Shown: positions 1 through 5,721 of the stretch, one piece after another
Layout of the letters: the number at the start of each line of letters is the position of its first letter
Numbering within the stretch: position 1 is the stretch's first letter
Origin: Pseudomonadota bacterium
GTDB lineage: Bacteria > Pseudomonadota > Gammaproteobacteria > Xanthomonadales > Xanthomonadaceae
Assembly (NCBI GenBank): GCA_023430045.1
Contig: JAEZCF010000060.1
Span: 1-8,609 of the forward strand
Direction of reading: 5' to 3'
Length of the DNA: 8,609 bases
The notes under the pieces: generated by a model
The model's input: only the letters and a program-made list of their open reading frames with translations
The model's database searches: none
What the model was told of the DNA's origin: nothing
Translations under genes and position numbers: made by a program

Positions 1-168
1 CGCTGCCGCTGCGGGCGCTTCGGGTGCCGCTGCAAGCGGCAGGTTCGGCTGCGCCGGAGCACTGGTTTCGGCGGCGGCCGGAGCGGCTGCCTTGCTCACG
101 CGGGGCTTGCGCACGCGCTTTTCGGCGGGCGCGTCGGCGCTGCCGGTTTCGGAAGTGTTATCGGACAA
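1..168 (-). CDS. rho: Transcription termination factor Rho, N-terminal fragment (runs off the window)
   Basis: Only the first 56 codons are present. The translation begins MSDNTSETGSADAPAEKRVR and continues as an Ala/Pro-rich stretch with a Lys/Arg patch (RVRKPRVSK), reaching the window edge in frame. Rho is the hexameric RNA-dependent ATPase that ends transcripts; none of its RNA-binding or ATPase domains lies in this window. The assignment rests on position (immediately downstream of trxA on the same strand, with rhlB divergent, the conserved gammaproteobacterial order) and on the resemblance to the disordered N-terminal extensions of xanthomonad Rho. I chose a TTG start at 168. The frame is open upstream to a TAG near 290 but contains no ATG or GTG, and a good GAGGA ribosome-binding site (178-182) lies 9 nt before the TTG. 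E. coli Rho has no such extension. Confidence 0.8.
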   Translation of the reverse strand, partial: MSDNTSETGSADAPAEKRVRKPRVSKAAAPAAAETSAPAQPNLPLAAAPEAPAAAA

Positions 169-211
169 GAGCGTAATTCCTCGCTTGAAGGTGCGAGCGC
201 CCCGCGGGGGC

Positions 212-262
212 GGCGAACGAAGGGAAAGGGGTCTGGAGGAAACTGCATCCAGAGGTGCGGCA
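212..262 (-). promoter_or_regulatory. C-rich leader of rho, possible rut (Rho utilisation) site
   Basis: Read on the rho strand, this untranslated stretch is rich in pyrimidines and YC dinucleotides (for example TTTCCTCCAGACCCCTTTCC) and locally depleted in G. It lies about 45-95 nt upstream of the rho start. In E. coli, rho is autoregulated by Rho-dependent termination within its leader. The composition here would suit the same arrangement, but this is inferred from base content only. Confidence 0.3.
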
Positions 263-287
263 CGCGAACGCGGCCGGATGTATCGAC

Positions 288-315
288 ACTATCATCGGCG
301 CGCGGCGCCGCGCAA
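288..315 (-). promoter_or_regulatory. Candidate sigma-70-like promoter for rho
   Basis: On the minus strand, TTGCGC (315-310) is followed after 16 bp by GATAGT (293-288). They match the -35 and -10 consensus at 3 and 4 of 6 positions. A start here would give a leader of roughly 110 nt containing the C-rich stretch. The match is weak, and transcription from trxA could also supply rho. Confidence 0.25.
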
Positions 316-379
316 GAGGGCGGGACGCCAGCGTTCATGCGGCTGGCGCCGCCGGATTGCAATGACCGCGATCCGCAAG

Positions 380-416
380 GCCCCGGCGAAGCCCCTGCTT
401 CCATTGGAGCCGGGGC
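380..416. other. Nested hairpin in the trxA-rho spacer
   Basis: GCCCCGGC (380-387) and GCCGGGGC (409-416) are a perfect 8-bp inverted repeat. Directly inside is a second stem, GAAGC (388-392)/GCTTC (397-401), with a 4-nt loop, so the structure stacks to 13 bp with one 7-nt bulge. No T-run follows on either strand, so it does not look like a classic intrinsic terminator. It could be an RNA-stabilising or attenuating structure in the trxA-rho transcript. Confidence 0.4.
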
Positions 417-462
417 GGGAGCAGGAGCCGAAGAAACCTGAGGGACGTCGCTGATGGACCGG

Positions 463-480
463 GCCGACCCTTGGGTCGAC
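463..480 (-). repeat. Small hairpin 37 bp after trxA, SMAG-like
   Basis: On the trxA strand the sequence is GTCGACCC AA GGGTCGGC, a compact hairpin with one G-U pair, preceded by GTGGAGA rather than the canonical GTAG. It resembles a degenerate Stenotrophomonas GTAG/SMAG element. No U-tract follows, so it is more likely a 3'-end stabilising REP than a terminator. Its core ACCCTTGGGT recurs at 1249-1258 in another near-palindrome on the other side of trxA. Confidence 0.35.
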
Positions 481-516
481 TCTCCACTCAGGCCAGTTCA
501 GGCCGGCAGGGTCAGC

Positions 517-843
517 TTACAGCGCCTTGTCCAGCAGGGCGGCCAGCTGGGCCTTGCCCACCGCGCCGATCTGCTCGCCGACCTTTTCGCCGCCCTTGAA
601 GACGACCAGGTAAGGGATGGAACGGACGTGATACTTCACCGCCAGATCGCGCTCCTGGTCCACGTTGACCTTGACCACCCTGGCGCGGCCTTCGTAGGCG
701 TCGGCCAGTTCGTCCAGCGCAGGGGCGATCATCTTGCACGGGCCGCACCATTCGGCCCAGAAATCGACCAGTACCGGCTCGGCGGAGTTCAGTACGGTGC
801 TTTCGAAATCAGCGGTGCTGACATGTACAACCTTGTCGCTCAT
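517..843 (-). CDS. trxA: Thioredoxin 1
   Basis: This 108-residue protein is the usual size for TrxA, the cytoplasmic dithiol reductant recycled by thioredoxin reductase and used by ribonucleotide reductase, peroxiredoxins and other partners. It carries the complete active site WCGPC (residues 32-36, redox cysteines C33 and C36), the buried Asp in VDFWAEW (D27), the cis-proline loop SIPYLVVFKGG (P77), and a C-terminal GAVGKAQL helix. The residue after the cis-proline is Tyr where E. coli has Thr, a common variant. The ATG at 843 gives the expected N-terminus; the ribosome-binding site is weak (ACGAGA about 10 nt before). It is divergent from rhlB and upstream of rho on the same strand, as in other gammaproteobacteria, so some rho transcription may come from trxA. 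Confidence 0.97.
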   Translation of the reverse strand: MSDKVVHVSTADFESTVLNSAEPVLVDFWAEWCGPCKMIAPALDELADAYEGRARVVKVNVDQERDLAVKYHVRSIPYLVVFKGGEKVGEQIGAVGKAQLAALLDKAL

Positions 844-1111
844 CTTGGTTTCTCGTCTTGTGGTGCACCCGGCGGCGGCCGGAGGCAGGGACTGGACCTG
901 GCCAGAGTGGCGTGGCCCGTGTCGCTGCCTCGTGGAGAACCACGGTGCGTTCGGAGGGATGCCTGGACGCTCACGGCCGGCAGTTTACGCCTATTGGCGA
1001 GTCGCATCGGATGCCGGCTGGAACCCAGCGTATCGTGATCGCGGCGAAGCGCGGTATGTGTCGGATTTCACTGTCCTTCGTGAAATAGGGGTGCCGGCAG
1101 AGGAATGCCAG

Positions 1112-1144
1112 CCGGACACGCGTGGACATTCACGTCCTGTCCGG
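1112..1144 (+). other. Hairpin in the possible rhlB leader
   Basis: CCGGACA (1112-1118) pairs perfectly with TGTCCGG (1138-1144), and GGAC (1124-1127) with GTCC (1134-1137) inside it. This leaves a 6-nt loop and a 5-nt bulge (1119-1123) on the 5' side. If rhlB transcription starts upstream, this would be an 11-bp bulged stem in its leader. Function is unknown. Confidence 0.4.
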
Positions 1145-1169
1145 GTGTATGAGGGTTGGCAGATCAAGG

Positions 1170-1191
1170 CGTCTCCCGGGTTGGTGAGACG
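1170..1191 (+). other. Second hairpin upstream of rhlB
   Basis: CGTCTC (1170-1175) and GAGACG (1186-1191) form a 6-bp perfect stem. It can extend by CC/GG with a single bulged T around a 5-nt loop. No T-tract follows. It lies 26 bp after the preceding hairpin, so the two may form one structured leader. Confidence 0.35.
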
Positions 1192-1362
1192 GCCCATTCC
1201 GGTTTGGCGTCCCGAGTGCGCTAAACTGCGCCATTGAGCGGCGTGAGCGAACCCTTGGGTTCCGGCCCGCAGACCCGCCGCAGGGGCCGCAGTTTGCGAC
1301 GGAGCCCCCAAGACGATGCCGAGCCGCCCGATTCCAGGTGGCGGCCAGACCAAGACGGACCC

Positions 1363-3084
1363 ATGAGCGACAAACCGCTGACTGATTTGACCTTTTCCTC
1401 CTTCGATCTGCACCCGGCGCTTCAGGCCGGTCTTGAAGGAGCCGGATTCACCCGCTGCACCCCCATCCAGGCCCTGACCCTGCCGGTCGCACTGGCCGGT
1501 GGCGACGTCGCCGGCCAGGCGCAGACCGGCACCGGCAAGACGCTGGCCTTCCTGGTGGCGGTGGTGAACCGCCTGCTGAGCCGGCCCGCACTGGCCGACC
1601 GCAAGCCGGAAGATCCCCGTGCGCTGATCCTTGCGCCGACCCGCGAACTGGCCATCCAGATCCACAAGGATGCGGTGAAGTTCGGTTCCGACCTCGGCCT
1701 GCGCTTCGCGCTGGTCTACGGCGGCGTGGATTACGACAAGCAGCGCGAGATCCTGCAGCAGGGCGTGGACGTGATCATCGCCACCCCGGGGCGCCTCATC
1801 GACTACGTCAAGCAGCACAAGGTGGTCTCGCTGCATGCCTGCGAGATCTGCGTGCTGGACGAAGCCGACCGCATGTTCGACCTGGGCTTCATCAAGGACA
1901 TCCGCTTCCTGCTGCGCCGCATGCCCGAGCGCACCACGCGGCAGACCCTGCTGTTCAGCGCCACGCTCAGCCACCGCGTGCTGGAGCTGGCCTACGAACA
2001 CATGAACGAGCCGCAGAAGCTGGTCGTGGAAACCGAATCCATCACCGCCGCGCGCGTGCGCCAGCGCATCTACTTCCCGGCCGATGAAGAGAAGATCCCG
2101 CTGCTGCTGGGCCTGCTGTCACGCAGCGAAGGCGCGCGCACCATGGTGTTCGTCAACACCAAGGTGTTCGTCGAACGCGTTGCCCGCGCCTTGGAAAAGG
2201 GCGGTTACCGGGTCGGCGTGCTGTCCGGCGACGTGCCGCAGAAGAAGCGTGAGAGCCTGCTCAACCGCTTCCAGAAGGGCCAGCTGGAAGTGCTGGTGGC
2301 CACCGACGTGGCCGCACGCGGCCTGCACATCGACGGCATCAAGTACGTCTACAACTACGATCTGCCGTTCGACGCCGAAGACTACGTGCACCGCATCGGC
2401 CGCACCGCCCGCCTGGGCGAAGAGGGCGATGCCATCAGCTTTGCCTGCGAACGCTATGCGATGAGCCTGCCGGACATCGAGGCCTACATCGAACAGAAGA
2501 TTCCGGTGGAGGCGGTGACCAGCGAAGTGCTGACCCCGCTGCCGCGTCCGGAACGCCCGGCTCCGGCCGTTGGCGAGGAAGGCGAAGAGAACGAGAGCGT
2601 TGGCCAGATCTTCCGCGAAGCGCGCGAAGCCCGTGCCGCCGAGGAAGAACGTCGTGGCGGAGGCCGTGGCGGCCGTCCGGGTGCTGGCAGTGGACGTGGT
2701 GAACGCCGCGAAGGCGAGCGTCGCCCGCGCGGACCGCGCAAGCCGCGCGTGGAAGGTGAGCAGGTTGCCGTCGAAGGTGCCGCGACCACGGCGGCCAATG
2801 GGGCTTCCGAAGTGCAGCAGGCCGCGCGCCCGCCGCGTGCCGAAGGTGCCAGTGACGTGGCGCTGGAAAGTTCCGAGCGCAAGCCGCGCAAGCGCCGTCG
2901 CCGTCGCAACGGCCGTCCGCTGGAAGGCGCGGAGGCGACGGCCAACGGCGCCTCGGCACCGGGCACGTCCAGTGCGCCGCGTGGGCCGGTACAAGTGACC
3001 GCGCGTCCCGTGCGCGTGGATCCCAGCGAATCGTTCCTGACCCGCATCGGCCGCAAGATCCGCCGCATGCTGGCGGGCAGCTGA
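1363..3084 (+). CDS. rhlB: DEAD-box ATP-dependent RNA helicase RhlB
   Basis: A 573-residue helicase closely resembling E. coli RhlB, the RNA-unwinding partner of RNase E in the degradosome. In order: Q-motif region ending CTPIQ (residues 32-36), Walker A AQTGTGKT (53-60), PTRELA (92-97), DEAD (166-169), SAT (199-201), VATDVAARG, and HRIGRTAR (from 343). Segments such as LDEADRMFDLGFIKDIRFLLRRMP and CTPIQALTLPVALAGGDVAG are RhlB-like rather than RhlE- or SrmB-like. The core ends near residue 390. A tail of about 180 residues follows, low in complexity and rich in Arg, Gly, Ala and Glu, with an RGG-type patch (about 430-466), a second basic run (about 506-520) and a final basic amphipathic segment SFLTRIGRKIRRML. 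E. coli RhlB (421 aa) has only a short basic tail. The ATG at 1363 matches the family N-terminus; the frame extends 43 codons upstream from a TTG but that part is not RhlB-like. Confidence 0.95.
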   Translation: MSDKPLTDLTFSSFDLHPALQAGLEGAGFTRCTPIQALTLPVALAGGDVAGQAQTGTGKTLAFLVAVVNRLLSRPALADRKPEDPRALILAPTRELAIQIHKDAVKFGSDLGLRFALVYGGVDYDKQREILQQGVDVIIATPGRLIDYVKQHKVVSLHACEICVLDEADRMFDLGFIKDIRFLLRRMPERTTRQTLLFSATLSHRVLELAYEHMNEPQKLVVETESITAARVRQRIYFPADEEKIPLLLGLLSRSEGARTMVFVNTKVFVERVARALEKGGYRVGVLSGDVPQKKRESLLNRFQKGQLEVLVATDVAARGLHIDGIKYVYNYDLPFDAEDYVHRIGRTARLGEEGDAISFACERYAMSLPDIEAYIEQKIPVEAVTSEVLTPLPRPERPAPAVGEEGEENESVGQIFREAREARAAEEERRGGGRGGRPGAGSGRGERREGERRPRGPRKPRVEGEQVAVEGAATTAANGASEVQQAARPPRAEGASDVALESSERKPRKRRRRRNGRPLEGAEATANGASAPGTSSAPRGPVQVTARPVRVDPSESFLTRIGRKIRRMLAGS

Positions 3085-3102
3085 CCGACGCCGCCGATCG
3101 AT

Positions 3103-3130
3103 CGTCCCCGGATTTTGCGGGGACGGTGTT
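3103..3130 (+). terminator. Hairpin after rhlB, probable terminator or 3' stabiliser
   Basis: CGTCCCCG (3103-3110) and CGGGGACG (3118-3125) form a perfect 8-bp GC-rich stem with a 7-nt loop, starting 18 bp after the rhlB stop. The following GTGTT is only a poor U-tract, so intrinsic termination is plausible but may be inefficient. A SMAG palindrome begins at its end. Confidence 0.45.
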
Positions 3131-3152
3131 GCCGGCCAGCGGCCGGCACTAC
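3130..3152 (-). repeat. SMAG (GTAG) REP-like palindrome
   Basis: On the minus strand the element reads GTAG followed by TGCCGGCC, a 3-nt loop GCT, and GGCCGGCA: an 8-bp perfect stem with the GTAG head that defines SMAG elements of Stenotrophomonas. It sits in the rhlB-ftsE gap, the usual intergenic position for these repeats. Confidence 0.8.
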
Positions 3153-3180
3153 CGATCAACCGATCAGCCCGACCGATCAG
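3151..3180 (+). repeat. Triplicated ACCGATCA direct repeat
   Basis: ACCGATCA occurs at 3151-3158, 3159-3166 and 3172-3179. The first two copies are in tandem; the third follows a 5-bp insert. The first copy overlaps the GTAG head of the SMAG element. It lies just upstream of the probable ftsE promoter; it may be slippage debris or a binding-site cluster. Confidence 0.5.
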
Positions 3181-3190
3181 CCGGACCGTC

Positions 3191-3219
3191 TCCACGCCGT
3201 CGCGTCGCTCCTGCATAAT
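3191..3219 (+). promoter_or_regulatory. Probable ftsE promoter giving a leaderless mRNA
   Basis: CATAAT (3214-3219) matches the -10 consensus at 5 of 6 positions and is the best such hexamer in this gap. TCCACG (3191-3196) is a weak -35 with a 17-bp spacer. The predicted transcription start, about 7 bp after the -10, falls on the A of the ftsE ATG at 3226. The only purine-rich stretch before that ATG (AAGG, 3221-3224) is one base away, too close for a normal ribosome-binding site. Both facts suggest leaderless translation. Confidence 0.45.
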
Positions 3220-3225
3220 CAAGGC

Positions 3226-3912
3226 ATGAGCGTCCTGCGTTTCGACAATGTCAGCAAACAGTACGCCGGTGGCCACCAGGCGCTGACCGATGTCAGCTTC
3301 GATGTGGCACCCGGCGAAATGCTGTTCGTCACCGGCCACTCCGGTGCCGGCAAAAGTACCCTGTTGAAGTTGATCCATCTCGACGAACGGCCCAGCCGCG
3401 GCGCGGTGGTATTCAACGACCGCAACCTGCTGAAGGTGCGGGGGGGCGACGTGCCGCGCCACCGCCGCGACGTGGGCGCGGTCTACCAGGACCATCGCCT
3501 GCTGATGGATCGCAGCATTTCCGAAAACGTCGCGCTGCCCTTGATCCTGCGCGGCACCCGCCGCGGCGATATCGCCAAGCGCGTGCGCTCGGTGCTTGAA
3601 CGCATGGGCCTGGGCCACCGCGAGAAAGCGTTGCCGTCGCAGCTGTCGGCCGGCGAACAGCAGCGCGTTGGCATCGCGCGCGCCATCGTCGGTGAGCCGA
3701 CCCTGCTGGTGGCCGATGAGCCCACCGGCAACCTGGACCCCACGCTTGCCGCAGAAATCATGGCGTTGTTCGCCGAACTGCCGTCGCGCGGCACCAGCGT
3801 CCTGGTCGTCAGCCATGACCTGGCACTGCTGCGGCGCATGCGCAAGCGCGTGCTGATCCTGGACCATGGCCGGCTGGTCGATGACATCTCGCCACAGGAC
3901 CTGGCCGAATGA
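3226..3912 (+). CDS. ftsE: Cell-division ABC transporter ATPase FtsE
   Basis: This 228-residue protein is the usual FtsE length. FtsE is the cytoplasmic ATPase that powers FtsX to activate peptidoglycan-hydrolase regulators (EnvC-type) at the septum. It contains Walker A GHSGAGKST (residues 37-45), the Q-loop region in AVYQDHRLLMDRS, an ABC signature LSAGEQQRVGIARA, Walker B LLVADEPTGNLD and the switch His in VVSHD. The signature has Ala where most FtsE proteins have the second Gly (LSGGEQQR). The start at 3226 gives the family N-terminus MSVLRFDNVSKQY. The frame is open back to about 3115, but that part runs through the SMAG palindrome and is not FtsE-like. The stop overlaps the ftsX start by 4 nt (ATGA), so the two are translationally coupled. 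Unlike in enterics, ftsY is not immediately upstream. Confidence 0.96.
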   Translation: MSVLRFDNVSKQYAGGHQALTDVSFDVAPGEMLFVTGHSGAGKSTLLKLIHLDERPSRGAVVFNDRNLLKVRGGDVPRHRRDVGAVYQDHRLLMDRSISENVALPLILRGTRRGDIAKRVRSVLERMGLGHREKALPSQLSAGEQQRVGIARAIVGEPTLLVADEPTGNLDPTLAAEIMALFAELPSRGTSVLVVSHDLALLRRMRKRVLILDHGRLVDDISPQDLAE

Positions 3913-4871
3913 GCACGTCCCCGGAACGCAGCACCAACACGTCGGCCAGCGCGCCATCGCGCATCGGCATCTGGTGGCAGCATCACCTGCACAGCGTGGT
4001 CTTCAGCCTCGGGCGGGCGTGGCGCAAGCCGTGGGCCACGCTGCTCACGGTGATGGTCATGGCGCTGGCGCTGGCGCTGCCGCTGGGCATGTCGATCGCG
4101 CTGGACAACCTCAAGCATTTCACCGGCAGCGTGCAGCAGTCGCGTGACATCAATCTGTTCCTGAAAACGGACCTGGACGCGGCGGCCGCCAGGGCGCTGG
4201 CCGACGAGCTGCGCGGACGCGATGACGTTGCGGCGGTACAGCTGCGCACGCCGCAGGAAGGACTGGACGAGCTGCGCGAGAACGCGGGCCTGGGCGATGC
4301 CATCGATGCGTTGCAGGACAATCCGCTGCCCAGCCTGCTGGTGATCACCCCGGCGGCAGAAACCGACGATGCACGCCTGGCGCGCGCGCTGGAAGGCCTG
4401 CCGCAGACCGACCTGGTGCAGCACGATGCGTTGTGGCGTACGCGCCTGGATGCCTGGCTGGCATTCGGATCGCGGCTGGTGCAGGTGCTTTCGGTGCTGC
4501 TGGGGCTGGGTGCGGTGCTGGTGGTGGGCAACACCGTGCGGCTGGACATCCAGGCGCGTCGCGAGGAAATCGGTGTGCTGCAGCTGCTGGGTGCCAGCGA
4601 CGGCTTCATCCGCCGCCCGTTCCTGTATCTCGGTGCGTGGTACGGGCTCGGTGCGGGCTTGGTCGCGCTGGGCCTGATCGCCGCCGCCGGCGCCGCGCTT
4701 GCCGTGCCGCTCGCGCAGCTGTCGCAGAGCTACGCCAGCCCATTCGCCCTGAAGGGGCTCGACCTGCTGCACTCGTCCATCGTACTGCTGGCCATCGTCG
4801 TGGCCGGCTGGCTTGGCGCGTGGCTGGTCACCGGGCATTTCCTGCGCCAGACCCGCCCCACTGAAACCTGA
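3909..4871 (+). CDS. ftsX: Cell-division ABC transporter permease-like protein FtsX
   Basis: A 320-residue inner-membrane protein with the FtsX layout: a cytoplasmic N-terminus with a basic motif (GRAWRKPWATLLTVMVM), TM1 at about 43-65, a large periplasmic domain (about 66-186), and three more hydrophobic segments at roughly 188-210, 237-262 and 285-308. The periplasmic loop contains the typical SRDINLFLKTDLD and LPSLLVITP segments; the TM2-TM3 linker has RLDIQARREEIGVLQLLGASDGFIRRPFLYLG, highly characteristic of the family. It works with FtsE to transmit ATP hydrolysis to periplasmic amidase activation during division. The ATG overlaps the ftsE stop. The protein is somewhat shorter than E. 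coli FtsX (352 aa), mostly at the N-terminus. Confidence 0.95.
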   Translation: MSTSPERSTNTSASAPSRIGIWWQHHLHSVVFSLGRAWRKPWATLLTVMVMALALALPLGMSIALDNLKHFTGSVQQSRDINLFLKTDLDAAAARALADELRGRDDVAAVQLRTPQEGLDELRENAGLGDAIDALQDNPLPSLLVITPAAETDDARLARALEGLPQTDLVQHDALWRTRLDAWLAFGSRLVQVLSVLLGLGAVLVVGNTVRLDIQARREEIGVLQLLGASDGFIRRPFLYLGAWYGLGAGLVALGLIAAAGAALAVPLAQLSQSYASPFALKGLDLLHSSIVLLAIVVAGWLGAWLVTGHFLRQTRPTET

Positions 4872-4878
4872 GGCCCGC

Positions 4879-5721
4879 ATGCAGCAACAGGCACTCAAGC
4901 ACCTGCACGACGTTGCCCCACGGGTGATGGTGGTCGATGGCTCCCGGCTGGTGCGCAAGCTCATCGCCGATGTGCTGCGACGCGATCTTCCCGGCGTCCA
5001 GATGGTGGGCTGCGCCAGCATCGAAGAGGCGCGCGAGGCGTTGCAGGACGGCCCGGTGAACCTGGTCACCACCTCGCTTTCCCTGCCCGATGGCGATGGT
5101 CTGGGACTGGCCAGGATGGTCCGCGAAGCGGCGGGTCAGGCCTACGTGCCGGTGATCGTCGTCTCCGGAGAGGCGCAGGCCCACCTGGAACAGCGGCGCT
5201 TCACCGACGATGTCACCGATTATTTCGACAAGTCGCTGGGCCATGATGCACTGGCCACTTTCATCCGTGGCTATGTACAGCCGGCCGCCATTCCCGGTGC
5301 CACTGTGCTGTATGTCGAAGACAGTCGCGTGGTGGCCGAAGCGACCAAGCGCATGCTTGAACGCCAGCAGCTGAAAGTGGTGCATGTGATGACGGCCGAG
5401 GAGGCATTCGCACTGCTCACCGCCGAATCGCTCGGGCGCACCCAGCATCGCATCGATCTGGTGCTGACCGACGTCACGCTCAAGGGCGAGCTCACTGGCC
5501 GCGACGTGGTCGAGCGTGTGCGTGTGGATTTCGGCTATGGCAAGCGCCGGCTGCCGGTGCTGGTGATGACCGGCGACGGCAATCCCCGCAACCAGACCGT
5601 GCTGTTGCAGGCCGGTGCCAACGACCTGGTACTGAAGCCGATCGAAGAGCGCCTGCTGGTCACCAAGGTGCTGTTCCAGCTGCGGCTGGCGCGCCTGGAT
5701 CAACGGTCGCTGATGTCGTGA
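4879..5721 (+). CDS. Tandem-receiver response regulator (REC-REC) with a degenerate first receiver
   Basis: A 280-residue protein made of two CheY-like receiver domains and nothing else recognisable. REC1 (about 14-133) keeps the fold cues VVDGSRLVRKLIADVL, SLPDGDGL, the switch Ser96 and Lys118, but Ser66 stands where the phosphoacceptor Asp is expected (LVTTSLSLPD) and only one residue (D20) of the acidic pair remains. REC2 (about 141-273) is complete: E147/D148, phosphoacceptor D198 in LVLTDVTLKG, T231 and K253 before Pro. There is no DNA-binding, GGDEF, EAL or kinase output domain, so it probably acts through protein contacts. The ATG at 4879 follows ftsX by 7 bp with a GAGG ribosome-binding site 5 nt away; the stop overlaps the ung start by 4 nt, so it belongs to the ftsEX operon. 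I do not recognise a gene name, and its cognate kinase is not in the window. Confidence 0.88.
   Translation: MQQQALKHLHDVAPRVMVVDGSRLVRKLIADVLRRDLPGVQMVGCASIEEAREALQDGPVNLVTTSLSLPDGDGLGLARMVREAAGQAYVPVIVVSGEAQAHLEQRRFTDDVTDYFDKSLGHDALATFIRGYVQPAAIPGATVLYVEDSRVVAEATKRMLERQQLKVVHVMTAEEAFALLTAESLGRTQHRIDLVLTDVTLKGELTGRDVVERVRVDFGYGKRRLPVLVMTGDGNPRNQTVLLQAGANDLVLKPIEERLLVTKVLFQLRLARLDQRSLMS

Larger units (their letters stand above)
844..1362. other. Long divergent intergenic region between trxA and rhlB
   Basis: These 519 bp must hold the promoters of both divergent genes. I see no convincing protein gene: open frames here are short, Arg/Gly-rich and continue antisense into neighbours. No clear -35/-10 pair stands out. 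It contains two hairpins on the rhlB side (1112-1144 and 1170-1191) and a near-palindrome GAACCCTTGGGTTC at 1247-1260. A weak -10-like TAAACT sits at 1222-1227 without a well-placed -35. Confidence 0.5.

Noticed and set aside
454..1038. 194-codon plus-strand frame antisense to trxA
   Set aside because: It is the antisense of a perfectly conserved thioredoxin, and its tail is Arg/Gly/Leu-rich with no motif.
858..1088. Small plus-strand frame in the trxA-rhlB spacer as a possible small protein
   Set aside because: No ribosome-binding site, no hydrophobic or structured segment, and composition typical of random GC-rich frames.
1091..1118. GTGCCGGC...GCCAGCCGGACAC as another SMAG element
   Set aside because: The arms pair imperfectly and there is no GTAG head, so it is not convincing as a family member.
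1204..1227. TTGGCG...TAAACT as an rhlB promoter
   Set aside because: The spacer is only 12 bp, too short for a sigma-70 promoter; no alternative -35 at 16-18 bp.
1234..1362. Longer RhlB starting at a TTG upstream
   Set aside because: The 43 extra residues are not RhlB-like, while ATG 1363 gives the family N-terminus.
991..2001. 336-codon minus-strand frame spanning the trxA-rhlB spacer and rhlB
   Set aside because: Mostly antisense to the RhlB helicase core; the part in the spacer has no conserved feature.
2119..3957. 612-codon open frame on the minus strand, antisense to rhlB and ftsE
   Set aside because: Composition is that of a GC-rich shadow frame (Arg/Ala/His/Gln-rich, no recognisable fold), and the plus strand encodes well-conserved RhlB and FtsE.
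3483..5072. 529-codon open frame on the minus strand, antisense to ftsE and ftsX
   Set aside because: Shadow of two conserved membrane-complex genes; low-complexity basic translation, no domain motif, no ribosome-binding site of note.
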